From assembly GCA_023139225.1 (NCBI GenBank), contig JAGLNZ010000151.1:1-10207 (forward strand): DNA of 10,207 nt. The letters run 5' to 3'. The position numbers were made by a program, and so were the translations under genes. Below are positions 1 to 6,061 of the stretch, piece after piece (position 1 is the first letter of the stretch; each line of letters begins with the position of its first letter). Under the pieces are notes generated by a model that worked only from the letters and a program-made list of their open reading frames with translations, did no database searches and had not been told where the DNA came from. Origin of the DNA: Desulfobacula sp. (GTDB lineage: Bacteria; Desulfobacterota; Desulfobacteria; Desulfobacterales; Desulfobacteraceae).

Positions 1-1032
1 GGCGGTGTCCATTATGAAAAAGCAATGAAAAAAGAATCGACATCTAGACTTTTGCAGCATGGCAGCTTTCTGGAGCTGCTATTCTGGTCTCCCCAGGAAA
101 CAAAAATTATCACCTTTGCTCCTTTAAGAGCTGAAGAAAAAGTGTTACCAGCCTTGGCAGGGCCTGCACTGGGTGTTGTTGAAATTGTCCGGGATGTTTC
201 CAATGATTATAAAAAAGTGGTCAGGCTTCAAGGACTCACTGTCGGGTCCTGTTTTATTGTCATGGGGATACTTTTCTTAGTACTTCGGTTTGTTGTTAAA
301 CATGGAGAAAAAATTATAGAGCGAAGAGCTGAAGAAAGGCTTAAGCTTGAAGAAAAACTGCGCCGGGCTGAACACTTGTCTGCTATTGGTGAAATGACAG
401 CCGGGGTATCACACGAAATAAGAAATCCACTTGGAATTATAAAAAGCAGTGCTCAATTATTAAAAAAAAAGATGGCAAAACTGGACGCCAAAAGCAGCAT
501 ACCCGATATAATCGTCGAAGAGTCCGGCAGGCTTGATAATATTATTACGGATTTTCTTGATTTTGCCAGGCCTAAAATCCCGAATCTTCATCCCTGTAGA
601 ATTGAAGAAATCATAGAAAAAAATATTGCCTATCTTACCCCCCAGATAGAGGATAATAATTTCAACATTGTCAAAGAAATATCAAAAAATTTGCCTGAAG
701 TATTGGCTGACAGTGCAATGCTTTATCAGGCATTTTTAAATATTTTAATCAATGCATTCCAGTCCTTGAAAAATGATGGTTGTATTACCATACAAATAAA
801 GGTTGATTCCGGCAGTATTGTTATTAATTTTATTGATACCGGGAAAGGAATTTCAGAAAAGGTCTTAAAAAAAATATGGACACCATTTTTCACCACAAAA
901 GAGGCTGGAACAGGATTAGGCCTTGGTATCGTAAAGAATATGATTGAAGCCCACAACGGAACAATTGCAATCACCAATACTAAAACAAAAGGCGCGAATG
1001 TAGAAATTACACTTCCGGTTCAGGAGACTTAA
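1..1032 (+). CDS. Sensor histidine kinase, NtrB/ZraS-like (5' end missing)
   Basis: Membrane sensor kinase that should autophosphorylate on a histidine and pass the phosphate to the response regulator encoded next to it. The frame is open to base 1, so the true start lies outside the window; the internal ATG at 25 is unlikely to be the start. Counting from base 1, residues 1-78 look like the end of an extracytoplasmic sensor domain, 79-99 are one hydrophobic membrane helix, and a charged coiled linker follows. The H-box (GVSHEIRNPLG) has its phospho-accepting His at codon 412-414. The ATPase core is complete, with an N-box (ILINAFQSL), G1 (DTGKGIS), F-box (TPFFTTKE) and G2 (GTGLGLGIV). Only 5 bp separate it from the regulator, so the two are surely one operon. 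The signal sensed cannot be read because the sensor domain is cut. Confidence 0.93.
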   Translation, partial: GGVHYEKAMKKESTSRLLQHGSFLELLFWSPQETKIITFAPLRAEEKVLPALAGPALGVVEIVRDVSNDYKKVVRLQGLTVGSCFIVMGILFLVLRFVVKHGEKIIERRAEERLKLEEKLRRAEHLSAIGEMTAGVSHEIRNPLGIIKSSAQLLKKKMAKLDAKSSIPDIIVEESGRLDNIITDFLDFARPKIPNLHPCRIEEIIEKNIAYLTPQIEDNNFNIVKEISKNLPEVLADSAMLYQAFLNILINAFQSLKNDGCITIQIKVDSGSIVINFIDTGKGISEKVLKKIWTPFFTTKEAGTGLGLGIVKNMIEAHNGTIAITNTKTKGANVEITLPVQET

Positions 1033-1037
1033 CTTAA

Positions 1038-2408
1038 ATGGAAAATATTCTGATTGTTGACGATGAAAAAAACTACCCCATGATAATAGGAGAACTCCTT
1101 GGGGAAGAAGGCTATACATCCTTAACAGCTTCCAGTGGAATGGAAGCATTGGATATTTTGAATAATGAGCTAATAGACCTGGTTTTGACCGATGTAAATA
1201 TGCCCGGGATGAGCGGTATCCAGTTACTTGAAAAAATTAAGGAAATCAATCCGGATATCCCCGTAATCATCATGACTGCTTACGGCAGTGTTGAAAAAGC
1301 TGTAGAAGCTATGCACAAAGGTGCATACACATTTATTCTTAAGCCTTTTGAGAATCAGGCGCTTATTGCACACATTGCCAAGGCAATCTCGGTTTACAGG
1401 ATTGTTCAGGAGAACAGTATTCTCAGGGACGCAATCAGCTCAAGGTACAGCTTTGATAATATTATCGGGAAAAGCAAACCCATGCAGGAGATTTATGAAA
1501 TTATCAAAAAAGTCGCCCCTTCAAATGCCAGCTTTCTTATTGAAGGTGAAAGCGGCACTGGAAAAGAGCTGGTTGCAAAATCAATCCATTATAATAGTTT
1601 AAGAAAAAACAAATCTCTGGTTGCTGTAAACTGCTCTGCATTTGCTGAAACGCTTTTAGAAAGTGAGTTATTCGGTCATGAAAAAGGGGCTTTCACAGGG
1701 GCAAGCACTATGAAAAAAGGCCGGTTTGAACTTTCCGACAAGGGAACCCTCTTTCTTGATGAAATTGGTGAACTGCCCATATCCCTGCAGGTAAAATTAT
1801 TAAGGGTTCTTCAGGAAAAAACTATTGAACGAGTTGGAGGGACTTTGTCTATCCCGGTTGATTTCCGTCTCATTGCAGCCACCAACAAAGATCTTGAAAA
1901 TGAGGTAAAAAATGGTAATTTCAGAGAAGATCTCTATTACAGGCTTAATGTCGTCAAGACTGTCATTCCTCCCCTTCGAAAACGGTCCGAGGATATTCCT
2001 CTGCTAATCAACCACTTTATTGACAAATATACCAAAGGGCCGCACTCCTCAGGTAACGTATCCGAAATCAGCCATGAGGCTGTCAAGATTTTATGTGATT
2101 ACCAGTGGAACGGCAATGTAAGGGAACTTGAAAACATGATAGAACGCTGTGTCATTCTTTGCAGCAGCGATATAATTACCCCGTCCGATCTTCCATTGCA
2201 AATCAGACAGAGTATGCCTTCCACACTTGATCTAGATGGGATTCCTGAGGGTGTGGGCCTTGCTGAAACTCTGGCAGCGGTGGAGAAAAGAATGATACAA
2301 AGAGCGATGAAACTTTCAGGAAACATACAGACAAAAGCAGCTCAACTTTTGGGAATAGGGAAAAGCGGGTTGAATCAAAAACTAAAAAAGTTCAACCTTG
2401 ATAAATAG
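1038..2408 (+). CDS. NtrC-family sigma-54-dependent response regulator
   Basis: Activator of sigma-54 RNA polymerase, 456 residues, the usual length for the NtrC/ZraR group. A receiver domain (about 1-120) has the acidic pocket at D8-D9, the phospho-accepting D52 (LTDVNMPG), T80 and K102. The AAA+ domain (about 140-380) has Walker A GESGTGKE (170-177), the sigma-54 contact loop GAFTGA (217-222), Walker B LFLDEIGE and an arginine-rich sensor region. A Fis-type helix-turn-helix closes the protein (about 418-452). All key residues are present, so it should be functional. It is cotranscribed with the kinase; an AGGAG at 1021-1025 inside the end of the kinase gene is the likely ribosome site, somewhat far from the ATG. 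Its targets are unknown, but a sigma-54 promoter with paired upstream palindromes lies 2.8 kb downstream in this window. Confidence 0.96.
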   Translation: MENILIVDDEKNYPMIIGELLGEEGYTSLTASSGMEALDILNNELIDLVLTDVNMPGMSGIQLLEKIKEINPDIPVIIMTAYGSVEKAVEAMHKGAYTFILKPFENQALIAHIAKAISVYRIVQENSILRDAISSRYSFDNIIGKSKPMQEIYEIIKKVAPSNASFLIEGESGTGKELVAKSIHYNSLRKNKSLVAVNCSAFAETLLESELFGHEKGAFTGASTMKKGRFELSDKGTLFLDEIGELPISLQVKLLRVLQEKTIERVGGTLSIPVDFRLIAATNKDLENEVKNGNFREDLYYRLNVVKTVIPPLRKRSEDIPLLINHFIDKYTKGPHSSGNVSEISHEAVKILCDYQWNGNVRELENMIERCVILCSSDIITPSDLPLQIRQSMPSTLDLDGIPEGVGLAETLAAVEKRMIQRAMKLSGNIQTKAAQLLGIGKSGLNQKLKKFNLDK

Positions 2409-2439
2409 ATTACGCTGAAACTACTTTTTTGATATATAA

Positions 2440-2739
2440 TCAAGCAGCAGGATCAAATGTCTTGACTTCTCTTTCCAATCTGTCACCTAACTGCATTTTG
2501 GCCATTTCAGTATCATAGTGAACCTGAATTCCGGTCCAGAAATCAACAGACATCCCAAAATAATGTGCCAACCTTAGAGCAGTATCAGCACTGATTCCTC
2601 TTTCAAATCGAACAATTTTATTTATTCGCATGGCAGGAACGCCAATATCTTTAGCAATTCGATACTGGCTTATACCCATTGGTTTTAAGAACTCTTCAAG
2701 CAATATTTCACCAGGGTGTGTAGGGGGGAAATCTCTCAT
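2440..2739 (-). CDS. higA: HigA family antitoxin (XRE-type DNA-binding protein)
   Basis: Antitoxin that binds the HigB toxin and represses the shared promoter. It is 99 residues, typical of the VapI/HigA group. The N-terminus (FPPTHPGEILLEEFLKPMG) is the family signature, and a helix-turn-helix follows (about 23-60: ISQYRIAKDIGVPAMRINKI...RGISADTALRLAHYFG). The C-terminal FW(T)GIQ..YD segment is also typical. It lies 12 bp downstream of the toxin gene. The gene has a nearly ideal ribosome site, AAGGAGGTG (2745-2753, minus strand), 5 nt before its ATG and overlapping the toxin stop codon. This favours strong antitoxin translation, coupled to the toxin or independent of it. It is convergent with the response regulator, with 31 bp between the two stop codons. 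Confidence 0.95.
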   Translation of the reverse strand: MRDFPPTHPGEILLEEFLKPMGISQYRIAKDIGVPAMRINKIVRFERGISADTALRLAHYFGMSVDFWTGIQVHYDTEMAKMQLGDRLEREVKTFDPAA

Positions 2740-2751
2740 AATTGCACCTCC

Positions 2752-3033
2752 TTAATGATAATCAACAATTTCAACACCATGCACGCCATCCGCTTTCCAT
2801 TCAAAACAAATGCGCCATTTTTTATTAATGCGTATGCTGTGTTGCCCCTTTCGATTGCCACTGAGTGTTTCCAGTCGATTTGCAGGCGGTACTCTAAGAT
2901 CATTTATTTTAGCAGCTCTATGAAGCATAATTAGCTTCCTTTCAGCCAACCTTTGTATATCCTGTGGCAATTTTTTAGAAAAAAGACCATTAAATATAAA
3001 TTTGGTTTCTTTGCATTTAAAGTCTTTTATCAT
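2752..3033 (-). CDS. higB: HigB family toxin (RelE-like mRNA interferase)
   Basis: Toxin of the HigB/RelE fold, which cleaves mRNA on the ribosome. The 93 residues run from MIKDFKCKET to the family's usual C-terminus VEIVDYH, and the core signature PPANRLETLSGNRKGQHSIR, followed by a WRICFEW segment, is intact. I chose the ATG at 3033. An upstream in-frame TTG at 3069 would add 12 residues but lies inside the -35 box of the promoter and does not fit the family's N-terminus. No ribosome binding site precedes the ATG, and the -10 box ends only 7 bp before it, so the transcript probably begins at or next to the start codon. The toxin-first gene order is normal for higBA. Confidence 0.95.
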   Translation of the reverse strand: MIKDFKCKETKFIFNGLFSKKLPQDIQRLAERKLIMLHRAAKINDLRVPPANRLETLSGNRKGQHSIRINKKWRICFEWKADGVHGVEIVDYH

Positions 3034-3040
3034 GGTCAAT

Positions 3041-3069
3041 ATAGTAACCCATAAGAATATTATCGTCAA
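3041..3069 (-). promoter_or_regulatory. higBA promoter, sigma-70 type
   Basis: On the minus strand TTGACG (3064-3069) and TACTAT (3041-3046) are separated by exactly 17 bp, a strong housekeeping promoter. The -10 box ends 7 bp before the higB ATG, which places the transcript start at about the A of the ATG. A loose inverted repeat (ATGATACCCC against GGGTTACTAT, 7 of 10 matching) flanks the promoter core and could be the HigA operator, although that match is weak. Confidence 0.75.
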
Positions 3070-3075
3070 GGGGTA

Positions 3076-3336
3076 TCATTTTTTATAAAGAATACAAAAC
3101 TGAGAATTCCGCATCTTATGAAAAGTTCCCATGCCTACTCTGCCTATCCCTCTTGTGGCTTTCATACTTATGGCATTTTCATATACCTCTTTTATGTTTC
3201 TTAGAAGAAATAATTTATTGAAAATTATATAAGGACTCAAAAGTAACCTTTTTAACTTCTCCAAATAAGCGGTATCACCTGCTTCATTTGGCTTGTTGAT
3301 TTTTTCCACAAGGGTCAAACGTAGACCTGACCCCAT
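3076..3336 (-). other. Doubtful 86-codon reading frame between higBA and the DUF1624 gene
   Basis: An open frame begins at an ATG inside the inverted repeat at 3312-3333 and ends 7 bp upstream of the higBA -35 box. The product would be basic, with no recognised domain and no membrane or signal segment. The first part (about residues 10-48, with a leucine/lysine-rich stretch) could be a remnant of a real gene; the second half looks like unselected sequence. No convincing ribosome site was seen. I do not recognise it and think it more likely non-coding or residue of an insertion than a working gene. Confidence 0.25.
3312..3333. repeat. Short inverted repeat, possible mobile-element end
   Basis: GGGTCA (3312-3317) and TGACCC (3328-3333) form a perfect 6-bp inverted repeat around a 10-base centre. 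On the minus strand it reads GGGTCAGGTCTACGTTTGAC and onward. From memory, similar GGTCAGGTCTACxTTTGACC strings flank IS200/Y1-type transposase genes in related bacteria, so this may be a solitary REP-like end or excision scar. No transposase gene is visible nearby, and only this copy was noticed in the window. Confidence 0.4.
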
Positions 3337-3364
3337 TTTTTATCGTGGTAGGATCAAATCCGAT

Positions 3365-4501
3365 TTATATCAGTCGCATAGAAGAGGAGAGTCGGCTTTT
3401 TTGCTTTTGGTCTGCATAAACAGCACACAAAGGAAGCAAGATGATTAATCCTAAAATCCAAAACCAATACATTGCAGCAAGGGATATTTTGTCTGGATCT
3501 GTTAATTTGCTCATGAACGCATACAAAAACAAATGCAGAAGATAAAAAAATAATGGTGCCCGGCCAAGAATGGCCAATGGCGTTAACAGTGAACCGGCCT
3601 TTTTTTCTAAGAAATTGAAAAAACTTAAGACTATAAGGTTGATCCCAAGCGTAATCAGCAGCAAAGAAATACTTGGCGGATATTTCACAACATTAAGAAA
3701 GCCAATGAGACCCTCTTCACCTGACATGCGGATATTACCGAATCCTCCAATAATCCGAACAATCAAAAACAGGACAATCAAAAAGACACCTAAGTTTAAA
3801 GAAAAATACGGATTCCTTGTTTCCCGTAATTTAAAATATTTGCCAAATGCCATTCCAAGTGATGTAACACCCAACCAGGGCATAACAGGATAGAGAACAA
3901 ACATACCCGCACCCGGGGTATACCCGGGAAGTAGCCAGATCCGAAGATGAAGCGGGTAAAGGACATATCCTTTTGTTTCCGGGAGCAATACCTCTGTCAT
4001 TGCGACAAGTAAAAAGCCGGATAATACCAAAATAAAAGGCGGAAGCTCCAGCAGCAAGATGCCCAAAAGCATGGAACACCCAAGTGCAAACAGTACACCG
4101 AAATAAAGGGGCATCTCTCCAAAACCAAAACTCCAGGCAGGATTTTCCATTAAAAACTGGAATCCGATTAAAAGTGCCCCCCGTTTGACAAAATAAAGGT
4201 AAATTCGAGAACGTGTCCACCCTTTGGCTTTTCTGGATGCGTAAAGAAAGATCATGCCGCTCCCCATTAGGAAGAAAAAACCGGGTGCTGCCAAGTGGCT
4301 GACAAACCGTGTCATAAAAGCAAAAAGATCCCCCTGGTATTGGGTGAATTGGCCTATCCAGATTTCATACCCGCCTTTTGACACACAAAGAAAGTTTCGG
4401 GCATGGTCCAGGGCCATGAATACCATAATAAATCCGCGCAGAGCATCCATTCCAAGAAATCTTTGAGTGTGTTCAAGGGATAAAAGGGTCTTCAGTTTCA
4501 T
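3365..4501 (-). CDS. DUF1624 / heparan-alpha-glucosaminide N-acetyltransferase-like membrane protein
   Basis: Polytopic inner-membrane protein of 378 residues. Near the N-terminus it carries the MDALRGF motif (18-24) and the LDHARNF segment with a conserved histidine at 33. Both are hallmarks of the HGSNAT-like/DUF1624 group, thought to move acyl groups across the membrane. Roughly eight to ten hydrophobic helices fill the rest (for example around 95-110, 135-170, 230-250, 280-300 and 330-360). The substrate in bacteria is not established, so no reaction is assigned. The ATG at 4501 follows a modest AAGG (about 8 nt away) that overlaps the stop codon of the decayed gene upstream. The two were probably an operon before the upstream gene broke. 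No clear terminator follows its stop. Confidence 0.85.
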   Translation of the reverse strand: MKLKTLLSLEHTQRFLGMDALRGFIMVFMALDHARNFLCVSKGGYEIWIGQFTQYQGDLFAFMTRFVSHLAAPGFFFLMGSGMIFLYASRKAKGWTRSRIYLYFVKRGALLIGFQFLMENPAWSFGFGEMPLYFGVLFALGCSMLLGILLLELPPFILVLSGFLLVAMTEVLLPETKGYVLYPLHLRIWLLPGYTPGAGMFVLYPVMPWLGVTSLGMAFGKYFKLRETRNPYFSLNLGVFLIVLFLIVRIIGGFGNIRMSGEEGLIGFLNVVKYPPSISLLLITLGINLIVLSFFNFLEKKAGSLLTPLAILGRAPLFFYLLHLFLYAFMSKLTDPDKISLAAMYWFWILGLIILLPLCAVYADQKQKSRLSSSMRLI

Positions 4502-4510
4502 TACCCAACC

Positions 4511-4960
4511 TTATTCATTATTATTCCTGTTAGAGATCAAATCCTTTAAAGCAACTTTTCGAAACCCTGTGGTTTTTAACAACTCTTTTTTCACTTCTAA
4601 TACATATGGTGTGTCATACTGACGATTGTAATATACAATTTATCCGGAGATTCCGAAGATCATAAACAAAAGAATATATTGTGAACGAGTTTTAGTGTGT
4701 CGCCTTTAAAACTGATGTCGTAGATACCATAATCGGATTCTCTATGGTGCCCGTTTTTGAAAGCATTTTATTTGCGAGTTTATACCTATTGCTTATCCAG
4801 TTGCCTTTGTCAAGTTTTCCATAGTTAAAGTTGGTAGAAATCAAAAAACCATTTCCTTGGATTTTCTTTTATAGGTTAGCTCACCATCAGCTCCTGGGTG
4901 AATCACCACGGCATCCCCTGATTTATCGGCAAAGGCAAAATGGATCTGATAATCAATCGA
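4511..4960 (-). pseudogene. Decayed linear-amide C-N hydrolase (penicillin acylase-like), 3' remnant
   Basis: The minus strand translates, in three successive frames, into pieces that line up as the C-terminal half of an Ntn-type linear-amide hydrolase / acyl-CoA:6-APA acyltransferase-like protein. First piece, from codon 4954: DYQIHFAFADKSGDAVVIHP. After a frame change near 4857: NGFLISTNFNYGKLDKGNW, leading to VSTTSVLKATH, a stop at 4692-4694 where a Gln may have stood, then TIYSFVYDLRNLRI. After a second frame change near 4640: YYNRQYDTPYVLEVKKELL, ending at TAA 4511-4513. The N-terminal half, with the nucleophile expected at its start, is absent: upstream of 4960 the sequence turns very AT-rich and non-coding. 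The family call rests on remembered motifs (ADKSGDAVVI, GFLISTNFN, YSxVYDL) and is probable, not certain; that the gene is broken is clear. Confidence 0.72.
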
Positions 4961-4984
4961 TAAATAGTATAAAAAATAATATAC

Positions 4985-5002
4985 AGTTCAAAATTTTAAA
5001 CT
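4985..5002. promoter_or_regulatory. Upstream palindrome 1, candidate enhancer site
   Basis: AGTTCAAAATTTTAAACT matches its own reverse complement at 16 of 18 positions. It is nearly identical to the second palindrome at 5075-5092 and lies exactly 90 bp from it, centre to centre. The distance upstream of the sigma-54 promoter (about 225 bp to the -24 element) is in the normal range for binding sites of NtrC-type activators. The protein that binds is unknown. Confidence 0.6.
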
Positions 5003-5073
5003 ATTTTTAAACTTATCATTTTAGTTATATTTATAGACAGTTAACAATAAAATCCATTTAATTCATTAAAAGT

Positions 5074-5093
5074 GAGTTCAAAATCTTGAACTC
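5074..5093. promoter_or_regulatory. Upstream palindrome 2, candidate enhancer site
   Basis: GAGTTCAAAATCTTGAACTC matches its own reverse complement at 18 of 20 positions. It shares AGTTCAAAAT-TT-AACT with the first palindrome. Its centre is about 136 bp upstream of the -24 element of the sigma-54 promoter, a typical enhancer distance. The A/T-rich stretch between it and the promoter could allow looping; I found no clear IHF consensus there. Confidence 0.65.
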
Positions 5094-5217
5094 TTTGTCA
5101 TTATTTTTCAATTTAGCTGTGGTAAAGAAAGAGTATTAAAATTCCAGATAACAATAAAATAGCAATAATTTCAGATAATTAAAAAAAATCTTGGGAATGA
5201 AAATTATTTTACATATT

Positions 5218-5234
5218 TTGGCAGGGAAATTGCA
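5218..5234 (+). promoter_or_regulatory. Sigma-54 (-24/-12) promoter facing a gene-less strand
   Basis: TTGGCAGGGAAATTGCA matches the sigma-54 consensus YTGGCACG-N4-TTGCW at all but one position (G for C after TGGCA). It keeps the invariant GG and GC with exactly 10 bases between them. The expected start site is about 5245-5246. Transcription would run rightward through 5246-5324 to the strong terminator; the next genes are all on the opposite strand. Confidence 0.85.
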
Positions 5235-5250
5235 GTATAAATTTTATACT
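5234..5250. promoter_or_regulatory. 17-bp perfect palindrome at the sigma-54 start site
   Basis: AGTATAAATTTTATACT is its own reverse complement around a central base. It begins at the last base of the -12 element and covers the predicted transcript start, a position suited to an operator that blocks open-complex formation. It is also AT-rich, so it could simply help melting. Confidence 0.5.
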
Positions 5251-5324
5251 AACGTAATGTTAGTTTTTTCATCTTTTTTCCTTTTCTTAAAAAGGCTGCA
5301 GCGGCAAAGCTAAGCAGCCTTTTT
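5246..5324 (+). ncRNA. Candidate sigma-54-dependent small RNA, about 80 nt
   Basis: Defined by a sigma-54 promoter ending 12 bp upstream and a strong hairpin terminator at its 3' end. The predicted RNA has a small 5' hairpin (ACTAAC, loop GTAAT, GTTAGT; 5248-5264). Next comes a single-stranded stretch of about 25 nt (5264-5288) made almost only of U and C, including UUUUUUCCUUUUCUU. The terminator hairpin with its U-run closes it. Hairpin, C/U-rich middle and U-tailed terminator is the usual layout of a trans-acting regulatory RNA, and the C/U segment could pair with purine-rich ribosome sites such as AAGGAAAA. No open frame of useful length exists inside. The U-run after the first hairpin could end some transcripts early. 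Existence is inferred from signals only. Confidence 0.5.
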
Positions 5325-5326
5325 AA
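5287..5326. terminator. Strong bidirectional hairpin terminator
   Basis: TTAAAAAGGCTGC (5287-5299) and GCAGCCTTTTTAA (5314-5326) form a perfect 13-bp stem. A further AGC/GCT pairing inside the loop extends it past a two-base bulge. The A-run and T-run on opposite arms let it stop transcription both ways. It ends the iron operon on the minus strand, 7 bp after the last stop codon, and the sigma-54 transcript on the plus strand. Confidence 0.9.
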
Positions 5327-5333
5327 GTTCAGA

Positions 5334-6023
5334 TCACTTTATTTCATCAATTTTGCTTTTGGCAATTGGCTTATACATTGAATTTTCATATTCCGTCACA
5401 ATTTTTTCATACATTTTTTTGCTCTCAACCGTATTATTAGCACTTTCGTACAACATGGCCAGTGTAAATCTTGCTTCATCTTTCAAAAGGTCGGTTTTCC
5501 CTTGCTCTATTTGAAAAAAATACTGCTTTGCTTCTTCAAACTCTTTTCTGGCAAGGCATACATGCCCCAGCGATGCTAAAAGAAAATTTTCCATCAGGGC
5601 TTCATTCTTAAACACCTCAAGGGATTGTTTATAATATTTATAACTTTGGTCAAATTCTGAAGCTTCATAACAAATTTTGGCAAATTTAACCAACGCCTGC
5701 CTTCCTGCAATTGTATTGGCATAATCCGTAAAAATAATTTGAAAATCATTTTTGGCGGCAAGATATCCTTTATCCGGATCATTGGCTTTTGCATATTTGG
5801 TTAATGCCTGACTGACAAGTCTGGCAGCACTGTTTTCAGCCCTTTTAAAACTGTACATTACCCCTGAAAAAACCACTGCCACCAAAACAACGGCAGTCGC
5901 AATCAGGATCAATTGTTTTTTATATTCTTTTACATAGGTCATTGCCTTTAAAAGATTTTCCTGAAAAGGATCTAATTGTTCAAGTTCCTTTTTCCGTTCA
6001 TTTGACACTTTCTGATCTGCCAT
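5334..6023 (-). CDS. YfgM-like membrane-anchored TPR protein
   Basis: Predicted inner-membrane protein of 229 residues. A short charged cytoplasmic N-terminus (1-36) is followed by one hydrophobic helix (about 37-58) and an all-helical periplasmic region with tetratricopeptide-like repeats (for example YYKQSLEVFKNEALMENFLLA, LGHVCLARKEFEEAKQYFFQ and ARFTLAMLYESANNTVESKKMYEKIV). The layout and N-terminal KKELEQLDPFQ resemble the YfgM/TPR_21 group, linked in E. coli to the Sec translocon and periplasmic chaperones. A specific role here is not known. It is the last gene of the iron operon, 38 bp after the SH3 protein gene and just before the hairpin terminator. The start ATG at 6023 follows AAGGCGGA at a somewhat long distance. 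Confidence 0.8.
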   Translation of the reverse strand: MADQKVSNERKKELEQLDPFQENLLKAMTYVKEYKKQLILIATAVVLVAVVFSGVMYSFKRAENSAARLVSQALTKYAKANDPDKGYLAAKNDFQIIFTDYANTIAGRQALVKFAKICYEASEFDQSYKYYKQSLEVFKNEALMENFLLASLGHVCLARKEFEEAKQYFFQIEQGKTDLLKDEARFTLAMLYESANNTVESKKMYEKIVTEYENSMYKPIAKSKIDEIK

Positions 6024-6061
6024 TCTTCCATTCCGCCTTAAAATATATTAATAAATAATAA

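Larger units (their letters stand above)
4961..5333. other. Gene-less AT-rich regulatory region
   Basis: No plausible coding frame on either strand. This stretch holds two 18-20 bp palindromes, a 12-bp direct repeat (TAACAATAAAAT at 5042-5053 and 5149-5160), a sigma-54 promoter, a 17-bp perfect palindrome, a small hairpin with a T-run and a strong bidirectional terminator. All but the terminator appear to serve transcription on the + strand, where no protein gene follows. Confidence 0.8.

Noticed and set aside
152..172. TTGGCAGGGCCTGCA as a second sigma-54 promoter
   Set aside because: Only 8 bases separate GG and GC where 10 are required, and it lies inside the kinase gene.
2409..2439. Terminator between the response regulator and higA
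   Set aside because: Only 31 bp, with a T-run but no stem that I can form with confidence.
3067..3069. TTG start giving HigB 12 extra residues
   Set aside because: The TTG is the first part of the -35 box, and the extra residues do not match the family; the ATG at 3033 gives the standard N-terminus.
3831..4220. Long alternate frame on the minus strand inside the DUF1624 gene
   Set aside because: It is fully inside the DUF1624 gene in another frame, and the product shows no family features.
5042..5160. 12-bp direct repeat TAACAATAAAAT as a regulator site
   Set aside because: Very AT-rich, not palindromic, and at unequal distances from the two palindromes; chance is likely.
5233..5290. Minus-strand mini-frame with an AAGGA-like site and ATG followed by six codons (MKKLTLR)
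   Set aside because: It lies downstream of the operon terminator on that strand, is only seven codons long, and is simply the complement of the C/U-rich stretch.
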